Assembly (NCBI GenBank): GCA_947478455.1
Contig: CANJWR010000015.1
Span: 1-41,405 of the forward strand
DNA: 41,405 nucleotides
From: Beijerinckiaceae bacterium
Lineage (GTDB): Bacteria > Pseudomonadota > Alphaproteobacteria > Rhizobiales > Beijerinckiaceae
Reading direction: 5' to 3'
Positions 8,226 through 18,341 of this stretch are shown piece after piece. How positions within the stretch are numbered: the stretch's first letter is position 1; the number at the start of each line of letters is the position of its first letter. Position numbers and translations under genes: made by a program. The notes below the pieces were generated by a model. It did not search any database, was not told where the DNA came from, and worked only from the letters and a program-made list of their open reading frames with translations.

Positions 8226-8231
8226 GGAATC

Positions 8232-9794
8232 TCACTTCTTCTTGCCTCCGAACGGGTTGAACCCGCCAAGGCCCGGCAGCTTTGCGCCGCCCAGCCCCGG
8301 AAGGCCCGGCATGCCGCCCGGCTTTGCGCCGAACAGGCCCGGCGGAGGTGTTGAAGGAAGTTTCGGCATTTCGGGCGGCAAGCCAGCGCCGCCGCCCATC
8401 TGGTTTTTCATCTGCTCGATCTGCTCGGGAGATGGCATCTGCATGCCGCCGCCAAGGCCGAACATCGAGGCCATCTTGGCCATCGGACCGCGCTTGGCGC
8501 CGCCCATCATCTTCATCATGTCGGCCATCTGCCGGTGCTGCTTGAGCAGCTTGTTGATGTCCTCGGGCTTTGTGCCGGAGCCCGCCGCGATGCGCCGCTT
8601 GCGCGAGGCCTTCAGCAGGTCGGGATTGCGCCGCTCCTTCGGGGTCATCGACATGATGATCGCCCGCTGGCGTTTGATGACCTTCTCGTCCAGATTGGCC
8701 GCCGCCATCTGGTCCTTGATCTTGGCCATGCCGGGCAACATGCCCATGATGCCGCCGAGGCCGCCGATCTTTTCCACCTGCGCCAGTTGCTCGGCCAGAT
8801 CGTCCAGATCGAACTTGCCCTTGCGCATCCGTTCCGCAATGGCCTGCGCCTTTTCGGCGTCGATGGTCTGCGCGGCCTTCTCGACGAGCGAAACGATGTC
8901 GCCCATGCCCAGAATGCGATTGGCGATGCGCGAGGGATGGAAATCGTCGAGATCGTCGACCTTTTCGCCGGTGCCGATGAGCTTGATCGGCTTGCCGGTG
9001 ACGGCACGCATGGAGAGCGCAGCGCCGCCGCGGCCGTCGCCGTCAGTACGTGTCAGCACGATGCCCGTGATGCCGACGCGGTCGTCGAAGTTCTTCGCGA
9101 GGTTCACCGCGTCCTGACCGGTCAGGGCGTCGGCGATCAGCAGAATTTCGTGCGGACGGCTGGCGGCCTTGATCTCCGCCATCTCGATCATCAGCGGCTC
9201 GTCGATATGGGTGCGGCCTGCCGTGTCGTAGATCACAACGTCGTAGCCCTGCAGGCGCGCGGCCTGCTCGGCCCGTAGTGCAATCTGCACCGGCGTCTGG
9301 CCCGGCACGATGGGCAGCGTGTCGACGCCGACCTGACGGCCCAGCACCGCAAGCTGTTCCTGCGCGGCCGGGCGCTTCACGTCGAGCGAAGCCATCAGAA
9401 CCTTCCGCTTCATGCGGTCGGTGAGGCGCTTGGCGATCTTGGCCGTAGTAGTGGTCTTACCCGCGCCCTGCAGACCGACCATCATGATCGCGACCGGCGC
9501 GGGAGCGTTCAGGTCGATCGGATCGGCGTCGGCGCCCAGCGTCTCCACCAGAACGTCATTGACGATCTTGATGACCATCTGGCCGGGCGTGACGGACTTG
9601 ACGACATTCGCCCCGACGGCGCGCGCGCGCACCTTGTCGACGAACGAGCGCACCACATCGAGGGCCACATCGGCCTCGAGCAGCGCGCGACGAACCTCGC
9701 GCATGGCGGCGTCGACATCGGCCTCGGACAGAGAACCGCGTCGCGTCAGCTGATCCAGTATGCCGGAGAGCTTTTGGCTGAGCCCTTCGAACAT
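8232..9794 (-). CDS. ffh: Signal recognition particle protein Ffh
   Basis: A 520-residue GTPase that binds 4.5S RNA and signal sequences of nascent membrane proteins and docks with FtsY. The N domain (about 1-90) starts MFEGLSQKLSGILDQL. The G domain has GLQGAGKTTTTAKIA (107-121), DTAGR (190-194) and TRTDGDGRGG. The Met-rich M domain includes KMMGGAKRGPMAKMASMF and ends in a long Gly/Pro/Met tail finishing GGKKK. I start at ATG 9794, with AAGGAG just upstream; the frame runs on to 9851 but that part is not Ffh. FtsY is also in the window (20.5 kb) in a different cluster. Confidence 0.97.
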   Translation of the reverse strand: MFEGLSQKLSGILDQLTRRGSLSEADVDAAMREVRRALLEADVALDVVRSFVDKVRARAVGANVVKSVTPGQMVIKIVNDVLVETLGADADPIDLNAPAPVAIMMVGLQGAGKTTTTAKIAKRLTDRMKRKVLMASLDVKRPAAQEQLAVLGRQVGVDTLPIVPGQTPVQIALRAEQAARLQGYDVVIYDTAGRTHIDEPLMIEMAEIKAASRPHEILLIADALTGQDAVNLAKNFDDRVGITGIVLTRTDGDGRGGAALSMRAVTGKPIKLIGTGEKVDDLDDFHPSRIANRILGMGDIVSLVEKAAQTIDAEKAQAIAERMRKGKFDLDDLAEQLAQVEKIGGLGGIMGMLPGMAKIKDQMAAANLDEKVIKRQRAIIMSMTPKERRNPDLLKASRKRRIAAGSGTKPEDINKLLKQHRQMADMMKMMGGAKRGPMAKMASMFGLGGGMQMPSPEQIEQMKNQMGGGAGLPPEMPKLPSTPPPGLFGAKPGGMPGLPGLGGAKLPGLGGFNPFGGKKK

Positions 9795-9834
9795 GGCGTA
9801 CTCCTTACAATCCGTCCAATGCCCAAATGCAAAA

Positions 9835-9867
9835 CGCGCCCGGAGGCGCATCGCGCTGCCGGGCGTT
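9835..9867 (-). promoter_or_regulatory. Hairpin in the ffh leader
   Basis: On the minus strand AACGCCCGG and CCGGGCGCGTT can pair (one bulged base), followed by TTTGC, about 40 bp before the ffh start codon. It looks like a weak attenuator-type hairpin. No known RNA family is recognised. Confidence 0.3.
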
Positions 9868-10000
9868 GGCCTCCAGCCTCAAGGGCAGGGCGGCTTTTGA
9901 CAATGTACATCTCTGACGAGAGTTGCGGGTTTCTAGGCGCGCAGGCCCGGAAAGTCAATCAACGCCTGTGGTGTCGGCTCATTTGACCTCATACGGCGCT

Positions 10001-10414
10001 CTACCGCGCCATCGCGTTGCGGGCCGCAATGGCGAGAGCCGCCCAGAAGCCGAACCTCAGGATCAGCGCCCCCACGGTGCGGATCTCGTAGGCTCCGCCG
10101 CCCCAAACATGCAAGCAGAACATGCCGGCAACAATCAGGAGCCCAAAGGCCAGCAATCCCGCCAGCTTGACCGCCCATGTTCGCCAGAGCAGAAGTCCCG
10201 CGCCTGCCGCAACATAAACAGGGCCCGACAGAAAATTGAACCACAGCACGAAGGGCACGATAGCCCCCAGCGCATCGCGTGGGCCCTGGCCGCCGAATAA
10301 CGCCAACCCGCCTGACGCGAGCGTCGCAACGCCGAACACAATCGCCACGACGCCGGCCCACCTGGCCCAGCCGGGACGGCCCTTCTGCGGAACAGTCCGG
10401 ATGATCGCGCTCAT
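10001..10414 (-). CDS. Small integral membrane protein downstream of cytochrome c'-like gene
   Basis: A 137-residue protein with about four hydrophobic helices. They begin near ARWAGVVAIVFGVATLASGG and include GPVYVAAGAGLLLW and LAGLLAFGLLIVAGMFCLHVW. I recognise no named family. The start is ATG 10414, which has GAGAGAGG at good spacing. The frame is open further upstream, but that part overlaps the preceding gene and is not protein-like. It begins 11 bp after the cytochrome c'-like gene on the same strand, so the two probably form an operon. A role as membrane partner of that cytochrome is inference. Confidence 0.7.
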   Translation of the reverse strand: MSAIIRTVPQKGRPGWARWAGVVAIVFGVATLASGGLALFGGQGPRDALGAIVPFVLWFNFLSGPVYVAAGAGLLLWRTWAVKLAGLLAFGLLIVAGMFCLHVWGGGAYEIRTVGALILRFGFWAALAIAARNAMAR

Positions 10415-10425
10415 GGTCGCCTCTC

Positions 10426-10872
10426 TCAATGCTTGCTGTAGAAATGCGCGAGAAACCGCTCGCGATAGGTCTGGTGGCAGGCCAGACAGGCCTTCTGCAC
10501 CTCGCCGAAACTGCTGACCACCGCCAGTCCGTCGCGCTTTTGCGCCGCCTTTTCCATGGCGAGCGCGGCCTGATGGGACTCCTCGTCGCGACCTTTGAAC
10601 TCTCCGATCTCCGCGCCGATGAAAGCCAGTATCTTCATTTTCTCGGCCGGCTCCGGTTCGCGATGATTGGCGATCTTCGGCGCGGTCGCCGCCACCAGAG
10701 CCCAATCCTCCCGTGAAATCCCGTCCACAACGGTCTGCATTCCGGCGTTGAGCTCCCGCATGATCCGGCGAAGTTCGAGCTCGGGCGCGACCGCGTCTTG
10801 TGCGGTTGCGGGCGCGGCGGCGCTCACCGCCAGAAGGGCGGAGGCTGCGAGAAAACGGAAGTCAGGCTTCAT
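10426..10872 (-). CDS. Cytochrome c'-like periplasmic haem protein
   Basis: A 148-residue protein with a signal peptide (FLAASALLAVSAAAPATAQ, cleavage about residue 25). A single haem-attachment motif, CLACH (129-133), sits near the C-terminus in the context KACLACHQTYRERF. This layout (export signal, helical body, one C-terminal CxxCH followed by a basic helix) is that of class II cytochromes c / cytochrome c'. Members bind NO or carry electrons in the periplasm; the substrate here is unknown. Haem attachment would need the Ccm system, part of which is encoded at 17-20 kb. It starts at ATG 10872 with GGGGGCTCC-type upstream sequence. Palindromic operator-like sequence lies 33-52 bp upstream. 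Confidence 0.8.
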   Translation of the reverse strand: MKPDFRFLAASALLAVSAAAPATAQDAVAPELELRRIMRELNAGMQTVVDGISREDWALVAATAPKIANHREPEPAEKMKILAFIGAEIGEFKGRDEESHQAALAMEKAAQKRDGLAVVSSFGEVQKACLACHQTYRERFLAHFYSKH

Positions 10873-10904
10873 GGGGGCTCCTTGCCTGGGGCGCTTGGAT
10901 CATA

Positions 10905-10924
10905 TTAGTGAGTAACTAATTACT
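10905..10924. promoter_or_regulatory. Overlapping inverted repeats upstream of the cytochrome c'-like gene
   Basis: TTAGT-GAGTA-ACTAA (10905-10919) and AGTAA-CTAA-TTACT (10911-10924) are two overlapping perfect 5-bp-arm inverted repeats in an AT-rich patch 33-52 bp before the start codon. This is where a repressor or activator would sit. The half-sites resemble the TTAG/CTAA pair near arsR at 13.9 kb, but with seven-base rather than eight-base spacing. Confidence 0.45.
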
Positions 10925-11125
10925 ATCTTTCATGGAATGGCCGTCATTGCAAGGCGACCGTGAGCCGCAGCGAACAGGTCATGTCTGCGGCGAAAGAGCT
11001 GGGATTTCGGTCGACCGTCGGACAGGTTCGAAATTGTCGGGATTCTGCCCATCGACGCGCGGAATTTCCTGTGCTTTCCTTTCCGGAATGCTCGCCAGAA
11101 GCAGTTCATCAGGAGGACGCAAGCC

Positions 11126-12199
11126 GTGCGGTCATGTTTGCCAGCATCAAACCGGAAAATCGGCCGGTCGATTTTCGCCGCCAGCGCAATGGGATTAGTC
11201 GTCCTTTGCGGAACCGTTCAGGCCCAGACGTCCGTGGCGGATTTCTATCGGGGCAAGCAGCTTACCTTCGTGGTCAGCACCGAGCCGGCGACGCCCTATG
11301 ACGCCTATGCGCGAGCGCTGGCGGCGCATCTGCCCGATCATTTGCCCGGCAAACCCGGCGTCATTGTCCAGAATATGCCCGGCGCCAGTGGCCTGCGGGC
11401 GACGAACTTCATCTACAATGTCGCGCCGCGCGACGGCACGCATATCGCCGCCACGCACAGCGTGATCCCGACAGCGCCGTTGCTTTCCCCGCAGGGCGCA
11501 CAGTTCGATACGCGCAAGATCGGCTGGATCGGCAGTCTCTCCAAAGAGGTTTATACCGGCTATGTGCGTAGCGATGCGCCGATCAAGACCTACGAGGAGG
11601 CCAAGACCAGAGAGGCGATCATTGGCGGTCAGCCGGTCGGGTCCGCCGGCACGGATCTGGTGATCATTTCCAACGCCATGTTCGGAACGAAATTCCGCAT
11701 CGTGGCCGGCTACAAGAGCCCGCAGGAGACAAAGGCCGCGCTCGAGAAGGGCGAGGTCCACGGCGCATTCGGCAATTCCTACACGTCACTCACCACCGAG
11801 CAGCCGCAATGGCTACGCGACAAGTTCGTGCGCATCTTCATCCAGCATGGATTCCAGCCGCACAAGGATTTGCCCGATGTTCCGCTGTTCATCGATCAGG
11901 CGAAAACCCCGGAGGACCGGCAGCTTCTGGAACTCGTTCTGGCCCGGCAGGAAACCGGCAAACCGATCTTCACCGGACCCGATGTGCCCAAGGAGCGGCT
12001 CGACGCGCTGCGCGCAGCCTTCGACGCCACCGTGAAGGACGAGAAATTCGTCGCCTCCCTGGCAAAAGTCGGGCTCACGATGGAATCGCCCATGAGCGGC
12101 GTCGAAGTGGCCGAACTCGCCAACCGCCTCGCCGGCACGTCGCCTGATGTGGTGAAGCGTCTGGAAAAGATATTAAGCGATTTCCGCGGCGCGCGGTGA
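11126..12199 (+). CDS. Bug/TctC-family tripartite tricarboxylate transporter substrate-binding protein
   Basis: A 357-residue periplasmic binding protein. A signal peptide (SIFAASAMGLVVLCGTVQA) is cleaved near residue 33. The family pattern follows: DFYRGKQLTFVVSTEPATPYDAYARALAAHLPDHLPGKPGVIVQNMPGASGL gives the usual GG-less Bug ligand loop, then IGWIGSLSKEVYTGYV and the closing VAELANRLAGTSPDVV. Bug proteins bind small carboxylates for TctAB permeases or for sensing. The start is GTG 11126 with AGGAGG nine bases upstream. No tctA or tctB is adjacent, so it is a stand-alone receptor. The ligand cannot be read from sequence. A small secreted protein follows 37 bp later. Confidence 0.85.
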   Translation: MRSCLPASNRKIGRSIFAASAMGLVVLCGTVQAQTSVADFYRGKQLTFVVSTEPATPYDAYARALAAHLPDHLPGKPGVIVQNMPGASGLRATNFIYNVAPRDGTHIAATHSVIPTAPLLSPQGAQFDTRKIGWIGSLSKEVYTGYVRSDAPIKTYEEAKTREAIIGGQPVGSAGTDLVIISNAMFGTKFRIVAGYKSPQETKAALEKGEVHGAFGNSYTSLTTEQPQWLRDKFVRIFIQHGFQPHKDLPDVPLFIDQAKTPEDRQLLELVLARQETGKPIFTGPDVPKERLDALRAAFDATVKDEKFVASLAKVGLTMESPMSGVEVAELANRLAGTSPDVVKRLEKILSDFRGAR

Positions 12200-12236
12200 G
12201 CGACGCGCCTTCAATCATCCGTGCGGGAGGTCGAAC

Positions 12237-12599
12237 ATGCGTCTTGCACTTGCGCTCACGTTGCTGTTCGCCACGCCGGCGCTGGCGCAGGAAACTTGTC
12301 TGACAGGCGCAGCGGCGCGCGAGGGCGTGCTGGTCTCGGTGCGCCATCAGATGCTGAACAAAACCTGGCAGAATTTTTATGTGCTGCGCTATGCGCGCCC
12401 GGTCTGCCTTGTCGACGACGAGGGTGGCAGGCACGAGAATCAAATAGAGGTCGGCCTTTTCCCGCGCGACGAAAAGCAGCTGGCGCGGCTGGTCGGCAAG
12501 AAAGTCCGCATAGTCGCCGAAGAGCCCATCGTGGGCGAAACCCAATCGCATATCCGCGACCTGACTTTCATGGACGCGACCGCGCGCGCGGTGCGTTGA
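12237..12599 (+). CDS. Small secreted protein of unknown function
   Basis: A 120-residue protein with a clear signal peptide (LALALTLLFATPALA, cleavage after AQ at about 18). The mature part has two cysteines (in ETCLTG and RPVCLVDD) that could form a disulfide. It includes VCLVDDEGGRHENQIEVGLFP and KKVRIVAEEPIVGETQSHIRDL. This resembles small DUF4431-like periplasmic proteins, but I am not certain. It starts at ATG 12237 after GGGAGG and is probably co-transcribed with the Bug-type gene 37 bp upstream. Confidence 0.65.
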   Translation: MRLALALTLLFATPALAQETCLTGAAAREGVLVSVRHQMLNKTWQNFYVLRYARPVCLVDDEGGRHENQIEVGLFPRDEKQLARLVGKKVRIVAEEPIVGETQSHIRDLTFMDATARAVR

Positions 12600-12677
12600 G
12601 GAGTTCACCCTGTGAGTTCAGCTACTATTCTGTGCATCATTCCCAGGTTTTGCTCGCGCTCCCCAAAGCCTGCGAAT

Positions 12678-13073
12678 TCAAGAGCGACTTGATCTCATCG
12701 CTGGAATAACTTTCACGTCTGATCGCCGACCAAGTTCGGCGTAGCGGTCGCTCTCCATTGGGATGAGCGCAACACAGTCGTTCTCATCATGATGCAACCC
12801 GAAACCGTAAGTCTTGGGCAGAGGAGAGCAGCGAAGGCACGCTTGAGGCTTTGCGAAGAATTCCGCACGCGCCGACATTGTTGGATCAATTTTTCCTCGT
12901 TGTGCGTGCACCAAAAAAATCAATTCATCGCTGGTGAGCAAATATGGTTTCGCGACAAGCAACTCGTATTGAAGCGCCGCTACTGTTCCTGCCTTTTCTG
13001 GCGCGCGAGCGCGGGTTGCTTTTGTGTCCGGGGCCACGGTGATGAGGGTTGAACGATAGTTTGTGGTGTGCAT
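12678..13073 (-). CDS. DUF6157 family protein
   Basis: A 131-residue soluble protein with the full family pattern. It starts MHTTNYRSTLITVAPDT, then VAALQYELLVAKPYLLTSDELIFLVHAQR, then RAEFFAKPQACLRCSPLPKTYGFGLHHDE, and ends VKVIPAMRSSRS. The function is unknown; in other genomes such proteins are found in soil bacteria and often near ArsR/SRPBCC genes. The start is ATG 13073. It lies 28 bp downstream of the SRPBCC gene on the same strand, so these three genes may be one unit. The patch looks less GC-rich than its surroundings, suggesting acquisition. Confidence 0.75.
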   Translation of the reverse strand: MHTTNYRSTLITVAPDTKATRARAPEKAGTVAALQYELLVAKPYLLTSDELIFLVHAQRGKIDPTMSARAEFFAKPQACLRCSPLPKTYGFGLHHDENDCVALIPMESDRYAELGRRSDVKVIPAMRSSRS

Positions 13074-13101
13074 GCGGTTCCCCCGGGGGCGGTTGGACAG
13101 C

Positions 13102-13605
13102 CTACGTCGCGTTCAGGGCGGCAACGTGCTGCGCCAGCTTTTCCAGTGTCTGGTAACCGAATTCGACCGCCCCGAACCCTATTCCGGCGTCCCGCTGTTC
13201 CTTTGTCGGATGGAGTTGCCGAAATGTTATGACAGTCTTCCCGTCGCTCTGCTCGTCAAATGTAATGATCATGCGAAACTTGCCGGGATCGACATCCTTG
13301 TCTGACCCATGATCAAATTCCAGAAGGCGCGGGGCGTCAACTCGCAGGAAAACAATGCGACTGTCGTAACGCGTTCCGTCTGGCGCAATCAGCGCAAAGC
13401 GCCACCTTCCACCAACACGGATTTCGATGTCCTGCGTCTCGATCGTGAACCCTGCAGGACCAAACCAACGTGGAAGATGGCGTGGATCGCTCCAGGCCTT
13501 GAACACCAAAGCGCGCGGCGCGGAAATCACACGTGACAGAACAATTTCGCGGTCGAGCGCCCAAATGTTGAGCGCGTCATTTTTTGATTCGCCTGCGGGC
13601 GCCAT
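13102..13605 (-). CDS. SRPBCC / AHSA1-type protein
   Basis: A 167-residue protein of the START-like SRPBCC fold, subgroup 'activator of Hsp90 ATPase homologue 1-like'. It shows LDREIVLSRVISAPRALVFKAWSDPRHLPRWFGPAGF (about 17-53), the usual first strand-helix with W and FGP, then IEIRVGGRWRFALIAPDG and ending ALNAT. The fold makes a hydrophobic pocket; no ligand can be assigned. It overlaps the 3' end of the upstream ArsR gene by 29 bp. ArsR-AHSA1 pairs are a common two-gene operon in proteobacteria. Confidence 0.88.
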   Translation of the reverse strand: MAPAGESKNDALNIWALDREIVLSRVISAPRALVFKAWSDPRHLPRWFGPAGFTIETQDIEIRVGGRWRFALIAPDGTRYDSRIVFLRVDAPRLLEFDHGSDKDVDPGKFRMIITFDEQSDGKTVITFRQLHPTKEQRDAGIGFGAVEFGYQTLEKLAQHVAALNAT

Positions 13606-13936
13606 TTGTCTTCTCCTTCGATTGTAAATCGCTCACGTAGGCTTCCATTCGATCGAGTCGACGCTCCCAGATTGCGCGTTGCATGCCCAGCCATTGTTCG
13701 GTCTCACGCATAGCCTCGACGCGAAGTCTGCACATTCTGACACGGCCAATTTTTTCAGTTTCGATGAGCCCGCTCGCCTCCAGAACGCGGATGTGCTGGA
13801 GAAGAGTCGGCATCGCCATCGCAAAGGGCTCAGCCAACTCGCTGACCGAAGCTGGCTTTGTGCTCAAGCGCATGACCACGGCCCGTCGGGTCGGATCGGA
13901 AAGCGCCCCGAAGGCGAGATCAAGTTGGTTAGTCAT
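13577..13936 (-). CDS. ArsR-family transcriptional regulator
   Basis: A 119-residue winged-helix regulator. LAFGALSDPTRRAVVMRLSTKPASVSELAEPFAM (about 7-40) leads into the recognition helix region MPTLLQHIRVLEASGLIETEKIGRVRMCRL. The CxC metal site of metal-sensing ArsR proteins is absent, as in the subgroup paired with AHSA1 proteins. The ATG at 13936 lies inside a perfect inverted repeat, so the protein probably represses its own operon by covering the start. It overlaps the AHSA1 gene by 29 bp. Confidence 0.88.
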   Translation of the reverse strand: MTNQLDLAFGALSDPTRRAVVMRLSTKPASVSELAEPFAMAMPTLLQHIRVLEASGLIETEKIGRVRMCRLRVEAMRETEQWLGMQRAIWERRLDRMEAYVSDLQSKEKTNGARRRIKK

Positions 13937-13945
13937 AAGACTAAC
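13928..13945. promoter_or_regulatory. Operator-like inverted repeat over the arsR start codon
   Basis: GTTAGTC-ATAA-GACTAAC is a perfect 7-bp-arm inverted repeat. The minus-strand ATG of the arsR-type gene (13934-13936) lies inside it. Its core is TTAG-N8-CTAA. Confidence 0.65.
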
Positions 13946-13976
13946 TATGGGGGGAGCTTCTGTGTGTCAATGTCAC

Positions 13977-13992
13977 TTAGCTCAACGACTAA
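13977..13992. promoter_or_regulatory. Second TTAG-N8-CTAA site upstream of arsR
   Basis: TTAG-CTCAACGA-CTAA has the same TTAG-N8-CTAA layout as the repeat over the start codon. Its centre is 48 bp upstream of that repeat's centre, where the promoter would be expected. Two like sites suggest cooperative or looped repression. Confidence 0.5.
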
Positions 13993-14067
13993 CTAATTTC
14001 ATCGCCGCATGACAACTACGGAACGTGGCGCAACGCCTGTTACAAGAACTGTCGTCCTTGTCACAAA

Positions 14068-14100
14068 AAACAAGAACGCCGGAGCTTTCGCCCCGGCGTT
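14068..14100 (-). terminator. Rho-independent terminator of acnA
   Basis: On the minus strand AACGCCGG and CCGGCGTT form an 8-bp stem with a 10-base loop, followed by CTTGTTTTTTG. It lies 24 bp beyond the acnA stop. Confidence 0.85.
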
Positions 14101-14123
14101 TTGATTCCCGAAAACCTGTGAAA

Positions 14124-16847
<2,724 letters not shown>

Positions 16848-16972
16848 CTTTATGTCCCGCATATTGTGAGGAAGGGCGTTACGCCGGGGCTTATAGATAA
16901 TTTCTCCGCAGCGCGCTACACGAACCATAGTCGTGGCTTGCGCCACCCGCTCCTTTATTCGTCGGAAAAAGA

Positions 16973-17620
16973 GTGTTGCCGATCAAGCCTTTTCCCCGGC
17001 TCTGTCTGGGCGCCGAAAATCTGGTCATCGAGCGCGGCGGCCGTCGACTCGTTTCGGGCCTTAGTTTCCGCGTCGATGCGGGCGAAGCGCTTGTGGTGAC
17101 GGGCCCCAACGGCGCCGGCAAATCGACGCTTCTGCGCGTGCTGGCCGGCCTGTTGCCGCAGGCTTCGGGCGCATTGAAGATCGAGGGGCTTGCGGCGGAC
17201 GACGAAGCCGATCCCGGCCAGAACGCCCATTATGTCGGCCATGCGGACGCCACCAAGGGCGCTCTGACGGCGCGGGAAAACCTCGAATTCTGGGGCGCCA
17301 TGCTGCGTCGCGAGGGATTTGACGGCGTCAGTCCCGATGCGGCGCTCGAACGATTGTCCATCGCCCATGCGGCGACCTTTCCGGCCGCCTACTTGTCAGC
17401 CGGCCAGAAACGCCGACTGGCGCTCGCCAGACTGCTGGTTGCGCCGCGCCCGGTCTGGATTCTCGACGAACCCGCCACCGCGCTCGACGCCGCCACGCAA
17501 GACCGGCTTGCGGCCATCATGAAGGAACATCTGGGGGCAGGCGGCCTCATCGTCGCCGCCACCCATGCGCCGCTGGGGCTGACGAACGCCCGCGAACTCC
17601 GGCTGGGAGCCGCCGCATGA
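16973..17620 (+). CDS. ccmA: Cytochrome c biogenesis ATP-binding export protein CcmA
   Basis: A 215-residue ABC ATPase of the CcmABCD complex, which releases haem-loaded CcmE for cytochrome c assembly. It shows Walker A GPNGAGKST (44-52), the signature YLSAGQKRRLALARLL (140-155) and Walker B VWILDEPATALD. LQ-type Q-loop features lie between. The start is GTG 16973 with GGAAAAAGA upstream. It overlaps ccmB by four bases (ATGA), and the gap to divergent acnA is 125 bp. Confidence 0.95.
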   Translation: MLPIKPFPRLCLGAENLVIERGGRRLVSGLSFRVDAGEALVVTGPNGAGKSTLLRVLAGLLPQASGALKIEGLAADDEADPGQNAHYVGHADATKGALTARENLEFWGAMLRREGFDGVSPDAALERLSIAHAATFPAAYLSAGQKRRLALARLLVAPRPVWILDEPATALDAATQDRLAAIMKEHLGAGGLIVAATHAPLGLTNARELRLGAAA

Positions 17621-18288
17621 AAAGTCCTCTTGCGGCGCTTTTCCTGCGCGAATGGCGGCTGGCCCGGCGCATCGGCGGCGGCGGCGCCATGGGCGTCGTG
17701 TTCTTCCTAATCATGGTGACCATTACGCCCTTTGCGATTGGCCCAGATCTCAACCTGCTCGGCCGAATCGGGCCGGCGATCCTGTGGATCGCGGCCCTGC
17801 TGGCGACCCTTCTGGGGCTGGACCGGCTGTTTCAGGCCGATCACGAGGACGGTTCGCTCGATCTGCTGCGCATGGCTGATACGCCGCTGGAGCTGGTCGT
17901 ACTGGTGAAATGCCTCGCCCACTGGGCCGCCACGGGCTTGCCGCTGGTGATCGCCGCGCCGGTCTTCGGCCTCATGCTGGCGCTGGAGCCGCCCGCGCTG
18001 GCGGGCGTCACGGCCTCGCTGTTCGTCGGAACACCGGCCCTGACCTTCATGGGCGCGATGGGCGCGGCCCTGACAGCTACCTTGCGGCGCGGCGGGTTGC
18101 TGATGTCGATTCTGGTTTTGCCAATGACCGTGCCGGTGCTGATCTTCGGCGTCTCGTCGGCGGCCGCGGCGACCGATGTCAGCCTGTCGTTCACGACGCC
18201 ATTTCTGGTTCTCTGCGCCCTTACGCTGGCGAGTGCGGCGGGCGCGCCCTTTGCGGCTGCGGCGGCGCTGAGAAATCTCGGCGAGTAA
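17617..18288 (+). CDS. ccmB: Haem exporter permease CcmB
   Basis: A 223-residue inner-membrane protein with about six helices. It begins LAALFLREWRLARRIGGGG and contains the CcmB landmarks LDRLFQADHEDGSLDLL and TPALTFMGAMGAALTATLRRGGLL, then LPMTVPVLIFGV. It is the membrane subunit paired with CcmA. The ATG overlaps the ccmA stop, implying translational coupling. ccmC follows after 53 bp. Confidence 0.96.
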   Translation: MKSPLAALFLREWRLARRIGGGGAMGVVFFLIMVTITPFAIGPDLNLLGRIGPAILWIAALLATLLGLDRLFQADHEDGSLDLLRMADTPLELVVLVKCLAHWAATGLPLVIAAPVFGLMLALEPPALAGVTASLFVGTPALTFMGAMGAALTATLRRGGLLMSILVLPMTVPVLIFGVSSAAAATDVSLSFTTPFLVLCALTLASAAGAPFAAAAALRNLGE

Positions 18289-18341
18289 ACGCCTCAAGGT
18301 CGTGAATTGCATTCCGGTCGCCCGCAGCCTAAATCCACCTC

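Noticed and set aside
10415-10705. N-terminal extension of the small membrane protein frame
   Set aside because: It lies inside the cytochrome c'-like gene and is Arg/Gly-rich shadow; the ATG at 10414 has a good ribosome binding site.
16933-16946. GTGGC-TTGC-GCCAC hairpin between acnA and ccmA
   Set aside because: A five-base stem is expected by chance in this GC-rich sequence and nothing else marks it as functional.
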